Origin: Zychaea mexicana
Taxonomy: Eukaryota > Mucoromycota > Mucoromycetes > Mucorales > Lichtheimiaceae
Assembly (NCBI RefSeq): GCF_025766255.1
Contig: NW_026516667.1
Coordinates: 62,001 to 126,000 of the forward strand
DNA: 64,000 nt
Direction: 5' to 3'
Numbering within the stretch: position 1 is the stretch's first letter; every line of letters starts with the position of its first letter. Shown one piece after another: positions 56,246-64,000 of the stretch. The notes beneath the pieces were generated by a model, which ran no database searches, was not told the origin of the DNA, and saw only the letters and a list, made by a program, of their open reading frames with translations. The position numbers were made by a program, and so were the translations under genes.

Positions 56246-57662
56246 ATGTCTGCTCAAGATAATACGTTCCATGGATGGGTCTGCAACGGCAAAGGTATGC
56301 GCCATTTCGTTGCTACTGTAATTGCTCTTTTCTGCATCTGGACTCTAAAGGTATTGTGTTGGCGTGTCGGCATCATTCGAACTATTTTAATATCTTTAGG
56401 CCAACCACTCGAGTGGCGCGAATTATCCTTGAAGAAGTTTGAAGATGACGACCTAGAGATCGATGTCACACACTGCGGGTACGTACATTATCAGTTGCCC
56501 GGATTTCTCTGTGATAATTGGTAGCGCTAACAGTTTTTGGTCCACGTACAGTATCTGTGGCAGTGATATCCACACTTTAGATTCGGGCTGGGGATCTACA
56601 AAGTGAGTGCAGTCTATATCGTATATCTTATGCCTATTTGATTTCAAGCTTATATTATTCTGCTTACACTCACAAATACTTTTAACTTCATACAGCTATC
56701 CTTGTGTTGTTGGCCACGAAGTAAGCCCCCCCCCCTTTATTTTTCGTATTAAAAACTCACACATATATGTAGTGGGAAAATCCTTGCTAATTGCTGTCGC
56801 TTTCTCTTAACAGATTGTTGGCGTTGTAACAAAACTCGGCAAGAACGTAACTGAATTTAAGGTTGGTGACCGCGTTGGCATTGGTGCTCAGTGCGACTCT
56901 TGTGGTGAGTGCCACGAGTGTAAGAACGGTCATGAAAATATTTGTCGTACTGGTATGACTACAACATACGATGGACGTTGGAAATGCGGCGACAAGACTT
57001 ACGGTGGTTACGCCGATAAGTGGCGCGGCAACAAGAACTTTGTATTCAAGATTCCTGACGACATGTCTAACGAACTGGCTTCCACCTTTTTCTGTGCTGG
57101 TGTCACCACTTACTGGCCTTTGAAGAATCATGGCGTTAACGAACAGTCTCACATCGGTGTCATTGGCCTTGGTGGTCTTGGACACTTTACTGTAATGTGG
57201 GCCAAGGCAATGGGCGCAAAGGTCACCGTCTTTTCGAGCTCTGACCGCAAGCGTGAGGATGCTTTTGTTCTTGGCGCCGATGACTATGTAGTCTCCAGCG
57301 ACAGTGAGGCCGTTCTTGCTCGCGATCGCCAGCTCTCACACTTGGTGTGCACTTCGTTTGGCAACAATTTCGACTGGTTGCAGTTCCTCAGCATGCTCGA
57401 ACCCAACGGTGTCTTCATCATGGCTGCTAATCCAGAGACTCCGCTCTCTAATATTCCCGCTGGCATTCTGCTCATGCGCCAGATCTCGATTGTCGGTACC
57501 GCTATCGGCTCGCCAAAGACGATCCGCAAAATGCTCGAGTTTGCTGCCGAGAAAAACGTTAAGCCTTGGATCGAAAAATACCCCATGGAAAAGGTCGTCG
57601 ACGCTATCCAAGATTTGAGAGACAACAAGGCCCGCTACAGATATGTCCTTCAGCGTAACTAA
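56246..57662 (+). CDS. zinc-dependent NADP(H) alcohol dehydrogenase (CAD/Adh6-type)
   Basis: Five exons (56246-56294, 56400-56478, 56552-56602, 56696-56720, 56814-57662) give 350 aa. It is a medium-chain dehydrogenase that interconverts primary alcohols and aldehydes, in the cinnamyl-alcohol-dehydrogenase/Adh6-Adh7 group. Evidence: CGICGSDIHTLDSGWG with the catalytic-zinc Cys, YPCVVGHEIVG with the His-Glu pair, GDRVGIGAQCDSCGECHECK and NGHENIC with four structural-zinc Cys, and the Rossmann motif GVIGLGGLGHFTVMWAKAMG. The SSSDRKRED segment after the third strand, with Ser and Arg in place of an acidic residue, indicates NADP(H) preference. Length and C-terminus (RYVLQRN) fit. A 25-nt exon carries YPCVVGHE. 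Confidence 0.94.
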
Positions 57663-58303
57663 ACAACAAGGAAAATACACGTTTTTGGTTTTTTTTTCTG
57701 TATATATATTTCTATAAATAAATTCTAAGGTATGTGTAAATCACTACGTCATCGGTGTTTTGTTATGTATGTCTTTTGATATATGATCTGTGCCCGCAGT
57801 TAGCAGAATTGGTACAGCGTAGCACCATGATTAGCCAGTAATATACCGGTGGTTCAGGTACGGTGGCGCGCATAATTTTCTGTATAATGTCAAAGCACGG
57901 GACACAATAGCTGCGATATTTCTGACTCTGTGTATCGTAGCTTCGCCTTTGGGTGAGTCTATGATCACAACGTAAACACAAGATATGAACTTGTCAGTTT
58001 CTGAAGGTGGAGCAATATAATACTTTAAGTGAGCGTCCGGTGGGTGTATACTGTAGGCCATCGTGGTATAACGCATTTGCAACATCAAAATTGATAAAAA
58101 TAAACTTATTTAGCGATAATTGTCACTTAAAATATAACATATGACATACTGGATGGATGAAGCCGCTGTCACTACAAATTGACTTAGGTCTAAAATTATA
58201 CAGATGATTGTGCTGTGAAAATGTATGATAGAAGGCTTATAAAAGACTAATATACAACACATGGATCACTATGCCTTCGTCACTGCGTATAAACATTTTA
58301 AGT
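57663..58303. other. intergenic between convergent ADH and SOD genes
   Basis: Two overlapping minus-strand frames at 57763-58088 look weakly protein-like (one contains SQKYRSYCVPCFDIIQKIM), but neither has a start, domain or splice model I trust. No confirmed gene. Confidence 0.35.
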
Positions 58304-59060
58304 TTATAGCTCTTCGGCAGCTATAATTTAACATTGAATTAGTTTTCTATGTGGCGGATCAATACAGTATAACAAACGACACATACCCCAGCCAATGACA
58401 CCGCAAGCCAATCGAGCACCAGAGTTTCCGGTCAATTTTGAGTCTGGTGTATCACCTTTGCCTAAATCATCCTTTCCTTCGTGCAGGACAATACCACGTC
58501 TATTTATCATTTGCGTTACAGTGATGTGATAAAAATATATATGATCCGTTATATTCATTTGTTATTTCGCTTGAGTAAACTTTGAATACATAATGGATAA
58601 GATCTTTTGTCGGTTTACATACCCTAGAATCGAATTCTTGCCTGAAAATTCCAAAGAATCAACCGTTAAGCGAACGTGAACAGTATCATTTGCATCTGCA
58701 ACTACATTGCCAAAATCGCCAACGTGCTTAACTTTGTCGGTCGGACCGCCGTGAGTATGGTTGTAAGGATTGAAATGAGGTCCAAATGATTCACAGCCTA
58801 TCATCATATAATCACGGTTATTACATATTCAAATCATTCAAAAAGCTCTTCTCTTGTGCTTTAAAATGTTATATGGAATATGGACATATACCTCTGCTAA
58901 GATCTCCATATTGATGAATGTGTAAGCCATGCTCACCGGATGAGACGTTCGAAATGTTTCCGTAAACTTCAGTCTCATTGCTGCCGTCTTTTTGAGCGAA
59001 CCAAATTAAGCCGACGACTGCATATGCGCCATTTCGAATATAAGCAACAGCGTTGACCAT
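58304..59060 (-). CDS. SOD1: Cu/Zn superoxide dismutase
   Basis: Four exons (59060-58892, 58797-58623, 58499-58387, 58320-58304) give 157 aa. The enzyme converts superoxide to oxygen and hydrogen peroxide in the cytosol and mitochondrial intermembrane space. Metal ligands are visible: [10 protein letters not shown] (Cu His pair), [14 protein letters not shown] (bridging and Zn His), HVGDFGNV (Zn His/Asp) and the distal [11 protein letters not shown] (Cu His), with [11 protein letters not shown] holding the disulfide Cys and active-site Arg. The last exon is only 17 nt, giving AAEEL-stop; without it the frame would run into an unlikely WGMCRLLYC tail. It has no signal peptide. A TATA-like box precedes it. 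Confidence 0.95.
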
Positions 59061-59120
59061 AGTAGCTATGAGGAGAGTCCAAAAAGGTATGGTTTGAAAA
59101 GTTTGAAGAAGCTGTAAGCT

Positions 59121-59129
59121 TTTTATATA
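59121..59129 (-). promoter_or_regulatory. TATA box of the SOD gene
   Basis: TATATAAAA on the minus strand about 60 nt upstream of the SOD start codon. Confidence 0.5.
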
Positions 59130-61645
59130 GACGGCGGAAAGAAGCTTTGTGTGCTGTGCTGATCACGACCTATTGAGAGGCAAAGTCTTTTTATACGAGT
59201 GGAGGCAGGATGCCTTTCTCACTTTGAACGCCGTTGCTTTATCGCAGCGGCTTAGAAGTATAAATAGAGCTTAGTCGTTTCACTTCGCCACCACGTATTA
59301 CGTATGTATTACATATTCAAGTGATGGTGTCACGCCTATCTATTGGAGGCTCAGACACGCAGGTGCGTCAGTGAAATTTGACTGGGTGCCGCATTTGCAT
59401 TAATCCCATTTTCGGTGGAAAATGAAGGATGGTGCTCAGCCCATCGACCATTATTGCAAACAAACACAGAAACTTAAGCACCATTTCAGCTATTCTTTAT
59501 ACTCATTTCCTTTTCCATTTTCTCTATCATTGTCCTGCAAGTTCACTAGCAGCGACTATGAAGGGTATTGCTTAAAATGATAAAACAAGAGCGTATCTTC
59601 ATGCCTTGTGAAATCGAGACGTAGGCGTCCCACTTTCTTATCGAACACATGAGAAGATCATCATCATGGCATACTCCTCTCTCCATTTTTTTACCGTTTT
59701 GCGAATGTCTTCGGTTTATGTTACAACAAGCCAATTTGCACATTGTGTAACCGTAAAAGATTTTGCAGTTGTTTTCGATGAGGCAGAGCCAAAGATGCTA
59801 GTACTTTAATTCCGGAGATGTACACAGGGGATTTCCAGCAGCCATTAACGCAAAAGAAACAGCCACTTAACAGAATTCTACAACTGCAAGAGAGACAGGC
59901 TTGGTTTTCCTTCACTAGCTTCTACGGAGAGAGGAAAACAGGTTTTGATACGATATCCTATGTATCTTTGGTATGCAATACCAGTGATAGATGGACAGGA
60001 GTAGTAGTACATACTTTTTATTTATGATATATTCAACAGGAAATCATGATTATACTGTAGATGAAGATGTAGAGTAGCATATACTGTATCTAACTTCTAG
60101 ATGATCATATCGTCGTGCTGGTAGTTTACGAGAGCGTAGACTTCTGTATTACATACTAAATTTTCGCTTTTTTGTGAACACGAATTTATAAAGTCTGCCA
60201 CAATCTCTAGATAATCAAATAGGAGCACGGCTGCTAACACTTAAACAATTACCCCCCTTCATCAAAATTTTGGTCCATACTGGAAGAAGAAGTCGACAGT
60301 AATTACACAGCACATGGGAACCCTTAAATATTACATAAACCTGTATGTCAATAACAAGTAAAGGATTTATTGACTAATGTATACTGTAATGACCCTGACG
60401 AAAGTGAACAGTGACGCCAAGTTTAACAAGACCTTGGTGTACACTTAACCGCGATCTTCTGGAAGATCGTTATGCCGAGCGACTCGGTATGGATCAAACT
60501 TCGGTACTAAAATACATAGTGCGTACCGGAAGACTTGCTAGAAGGCAATGCATTTCTTGGTTTTACTATAGATGAAATAGTGTCAATATTATATTCACTT
60601 TTAAAAGAAGTATAACTTCACGCTTTATTATCGCATCGTTCTTAAAGGGCGCTAATCCCGTTCATTTCCTCTTCATTGGAGGTTCTGGTACCTATAGGCA
60701 GATAGTTTAAACGATTAGAAGAGTTACTTCAGAATTGTTTCTATGTTGATCTGATTGTGGAATCGGCTGCTATGTAGACAGGATTAACCAAATATTTGAT
60801 TCACTTAAAAAAGATCAGTTAATAGGCAGGGAGTTATGTAAGCCACCGATCCCTCCTATCGATAAATTACAGTATCATCAATCCATTTTCCCTGAGTGTA
60901 TGAGTTTCGCTTGCTTCAGGACGACTCTTCTTATATTACTTTCTTTGTATTTACTACATATCCTAGAAGGGATTTAATGTAGAGCTGGAACATTGTCTTT
61001 CCGGCTTATCTTCTTTTGGTGTGAGTGTAGAAAATGACATCATCACCACCGTTATTCACAACATATTTGGCTCTGTTTTCACTGCTGTTGTTTGTTTTTA
61101 CATCTGAAGAGTCTTCAGAAATAAGGTGTGTTCGGATAATACACAAGGACAGAAAAAATCGCGTGACACAGCTCGGTTTGTCTCCTCTCTATTTGTACCT
61201 CATCAACTTGCATAACAGCCTTAAGACTGACAAAATAGAAAAAAAAGTTGATCCAGATTCCCATTCTTGCTTGAGAATTTGTTACACAATGCATGAACCA
61301 CTACGACGGCTATTTCTTACGCCGTTTTGAGAACCTGTAAATCTTATTCTCTGGTGCAGCGCGAATCCGTCGTAATCATGTCAGAGTGCCCTACACCTAG
61401 AGGCTTGGCCGAGAATGCAGGCTTGTAACGTGTTAGGTTGACTACAGTGACATTTCGACCGATCTCCTGATTGACACTTCTTTTATATAGTAACCCTGAC
61501 TTTGATCTAAAACAACTTGTCCTCGATCCAGAGTAATTGTCAAAAGCGAGATGGAAGAGGGGGAAATCCCTAAACATATGAAAAGTTTTTATAATATTTA
61601 GCTCTCACTGTCGTCATATATATTTGTTAAATATACAGTTCCAAT
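59130..61645. other. 2.5-kb intergenic region
   Basis: Lies upstream of both the SOD (-) and TMEM184 (+) genes. Scattered short frames (for example 61034-61330 +) carry no recognisable domain. Two adjacent perfect hairpins at 60452-60487 are noted separately. No gene confirmed. Confidence 0.4.
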
Positions 61646-63353
61646 ATGCATATCTGGGGATGGTTAGTTTCTGGATTTTTAACGCTGGCGGCAGTGACCT
61701 TGACCGCGCACTCGATCAAACAACATCTGTGTCACTATTATACCCCTTCGATCCAGCGCCATAAAGTCCGTGTGCTTGCATACCCGGCAGTATATTCAGC
61801 ACTAGCATGGTTTTCGTACCTTCAATACAATTACGAGACAGTCATTATGTTCTTCGCCACACTGTTCGAGAGTTTTGCAGTGTACAATGTCTACATGTGT
61901 TTGGAGGCCTATCTCGAACCGTTCCGTCAAAAGTACGCTGGACAAAAGATACCTATTACAACCAAAGTGTTTGGTATTTTTAAAATTCATCTGTAAGTGC
62001 TTGTCCCGCGTAATCGAGTTCCTGTATTCGAAATCAATTAACTCTTCTATGTATGATAATATGACAGCAACTCTAAATGGGGCCTACATTTTCGAGTAAT
62101 TACCAAAATCCTGGTTCTACAATACCCAGTGTGGTAAGTAAAATTTCGATAGAAAAGGGCACGCATTCTTGTCTATATTTGGATTTAATTTAACTTTTGA
62201 CAACAAATGTTACTAGGAATATCATAAACTCATTGATTTCAATCATTACCCAGGTCAAAGGTATGGAACCACCTCGCCAAGTTATCTGCTGAATTCACCC
62301 TTTATGAAGCATGTTGGACAATGGGTATGCTGACAGTAGGATGCGCACATTGATTTCAGGTGTTTACTGCGACGGCCAATTCGTATTCAATGGCGCATAT
62401 CTATACCTGGTCATTATCAATTTCACTTCATTGTGCATTATCCTTATGGCAATGTTCACATATCTTTCAGTGTTCAACGAAGAGTGGCACCATGGCAGGA
62501 TACGTGCGCATGCCATGTTCTGGTGGTAAGTTTGCCAACCACATGAGTATCCTCTATTTACGTGGTTTATGTGGTGGTATGCTAAAGAAGTCAGTGAGGT
62601 AACGGTATTTTCTCATTGATTTCTAGCGTAAAAGCACCAATCATGATCATCTTTTACTGTGGTGATATCCTACTTGCTGGACTGGGCCATTTTGGTGTCA
62701 TTCAGGATTCACGACCGCAGCACAGTGGTGGCACGTTCTGGCCAGCCGATGCAGTTAAAAACGGCTATTATGTGCTGATTATTTGTGCTGTAATGTCACT
62801 TGTGGCTATATTCATGGAACGTTACTATGGCTTGGACCCAGAAGAGTATGCGCGATACGAAGAAGATTGTACTTGGTCTGCTTATATGCATGCGTTCGCA
62901 GATGGTTATCTTGCATTCATTCCCGACTTCTTCCGCAACGTATTTTCATGTGGCGGTGATACAGTGGTATTAGCAAAGAAACGGATGGATCTTCGACAGA
63001 ATCACAAGCGACGACTGTCAGAAGACGAGCGACACTTGTTGCAACCGAGCGATATGGAAACGGCTCAACCGTTGGAGGACGAAGAGAATGTGTATGCGGC
63101 ATTAGGGCAGCGCCGAATATCGATGGATGATGACGACGAAGATGATGGCCGGCTCAATGCATCAAGTGTACCCTTGAAACGTTTAGGTATATCATCATCG
63201 GCCAAGAGTGATGATCCCATACCGACCATTTCTATGCCTCCAGCGCCACGAAAATCGCGTATGATCAATCACAACGATCCAGTAGCTGTTGTATCTACCA
63301 CTGGGTCTTCACATTTCCAGCCGCATGAAATAAGTAGGGCTCCTAATTTCTAG
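61646..63353 (+). CDS. TMEM184/DUF300 (Ost-alpha-like) seven-helix membrane protein
   Basis: Five exons (61646-61992, 62068-62133, 62217-62260, 62360-62525, 62627-63353) give 449 aa. The family includes TMEM184, yeast YKR051w-type proteins and the solute-transporter subunit Ost-alpha. Recognisable stretches are the N-terminal WGWLVSGFLTLAAVTLTAHS, VRVLAYPAVYSALAWFSYLQ, FATLFESFAVYNVYMCLEAY, SKWGLHFRVITKILVLQYPV, SLISIITQVKGVYCDGQF and KAPIMIIFYCGDILLAGLGH, then a last helix with GYYVLIICAVMSLVAIFMER. The C-terminal ~160 residues are cytosolic, acidic and Ser-rich with DDDDEDDG and SSAKSDDP patches. The function in fungi is unclear; vacuolar or endosomal membrane location is inference. Confidence 0.9.
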
Positions 63354-63670
63354 ACTGTTTTCATCATCCACTGCACCATCTGTATAACCCTGTATAAATA
63401 CGTCTTTTGATACCATCGACTTTGGCATATGTACATGAGATGTATAACGTAATCCAGCGAAACATTTGGAAACAAAATGAATATTTCGGAACGGAGTTTA
63501 GCTTTGGCCGTCGGGTTACTCTGCTTGAAAGCTAATAGCGGAATCCTGGGTGCAACAACAACCTTGTTTCTTTACTTCTTCCTTTTCCCCCTCGCCCCTT
63601 GTCAACCCTTTTCTGTGTTTTACGCCACTCGATTGTTTCGGAAAGGGGTTACTCGGACCAAATAAAACCA
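63354..63670. other. intergenic, same-strand genes
   Basis: Short region with the promoter of the gene running off the right edge. The frame at 63477-63665 shows no domain. Confidence 0.35.
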
Positions 63671-64000
63671 TGAATCACTCTTTTCTTGTCCACATTTCCA
63701 AAAAGATCACCCGATCGCAACTTAACAATGCCCTGGCCTCACAGTTGCCATCCATGTCGTCGACGACGACCTCTTCTGGCGCACGATCTTTCTCGACTGC
63801 CGCCACAAGACCTGCCGTTACCATGTTAGCATCCGAGTCAGTACGTCAGTCTTTGTACAACCGAGGATCTTCGGTCTTTGTTGCACTGCAACCTATTCGC
63901 AGCGCAGCAGCAGTAAAGCGACACATGAGCACCCTGCACTTGCGAGAACAGGACCCGACCAACAATGACTCGCTCGGTGATGCTGCTGGAGGAGGAGGAG
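63671..64000 (+). CDS. start of a mitochondrially targeted protein (3' end outside window)
   Basis: An ATG at 63671 opens a frame that stays open to the window end (110 codons). The first ~90 residues are rich in Ser, Thr, Ala and Arg with almost no acids (MNHSFLVHISKKITRSQLNN, SSGARSFSTAATRPA, VKRHMSTLHLREQD), a typical mitochondrial presequence, followed by a Gly run at the edge. The mature domain is not visible, so the protein cannot be named. An inner-membrane protease or a matrix enzyme is possible. Confidence 0.65.

Noticed and set aside
57763..58088. Two overlapping minus-strand ORFs of 85 and 72 aa between ADH and SOD
   Set aside because: Both weakly protein-like in different frames, no domain or consistent splice model; more likely 3' flanking sequence of the two convergent genes.
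1..64000. tRNA, rRNA, CRISPR arrays and telomeric repeats
   Set aside because: I looked for T-loop (GGTTCGA-type) sequences with matching acceptor stems, rRNA blocks, regularly spaced direct repeats and TTAGGG runs; none was found. A tRNAscan run would settle the tRNA question.

Overview
The window is nuclear DNA from a filamentous, early-diverging fungus, most probably a Mucoromycota (Mucorales-like) species. Most genes carry several short GT-AG introns of roughly 45-240 nt, exons as short as 12-24 nt occur, non-coding DNA is AT-rich, and poly-Gln/Asn tracts are frequent. The gene set (COQ9, Sho1 osmosensor, DASH subunit Dad3, GH125 alpha-mannosidase, eL31 and uS14) is fungal. The assignment below Fungi rests on overall impression of the proteins and not on a search. 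I built the exon models by hand from splice consensus, reading phase and protein family; nearly all close in frame, and those that do not are flagged.

Layout. 1-1445: end of a Gln/Asn-rich protein. 1848-2513: PAS-like protein. 3047-4229: COQ9 (-). 4744-5621: unrecognised candidate gene (-). 5700-7768: DHHC palmitoyltransferase (-) whose catalytic core lies on a 12-nt exon. 8065-8525: a 95-aa LAMTOR4-like protein (-). 9195-9793: eL31. 10857-11210: conserved small membrane protein (-). 11397-13662: U4/U6 snRNP protein Prp4 (-). 14446-16791: peroxisomal 4-coumarate/acyl-CoA ligase. 17042-17454: uS14. 18034-19441: Sho1. 20654-21466: secreted Ser/Ala-rich protein (-). 23440-24260: YdcZ-type transporter. 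24947-25498: FMC1-like LYR protein. 25566-29022: DDHD phospholipase (-). 29626-29969: Dad3. 30506-32342: BCKDH E1-alpha. 32468-34024: coiled-coil protein (-). 34-38 kb: gene-poor, with a retroelement trace. 38005-39462: ACBD5/Atg37-like protein. 39769-42368: GH125. 42632-43806: CRIB protein (-). 44-48 kb: minisatellite and polypyrimidine repeats. 48.0-53.9 kb: a cluster of three NmrA-like genes (one a deletion pseudogene) around a degenerate acyl-CoA synthetase-like gene. 56246-57662: NADP alcohol dehydrogenase. 58304-59060: Cu/Zn superoxide dismutase (-). 61646-63353: TMEM184/DUF300 protein. 63671-64000: start of a mitochondrial-type protein leaving the window.

Most genes are independent housekeeping units with no operon logic. 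Loose themes are mitochondrial function (COQ9, FMC1, BCKDH E1-alpha), lipid and acyl-CoA handling (4CL-like ligase with a PTS1-like end, ACBD5-like tether, DDHD lipase, ACSL-like gene) and redox/osmotic stress (SOD, ADH, Sho1). The least ordinary parts are the 48-54 kb NmrA/ACSL-like cluster, where an acyl-activating protein appears to have lost its adenylation motifs and reading frame, and the exceptionally short exons and possible 16-19 nt intron seen in several genes.
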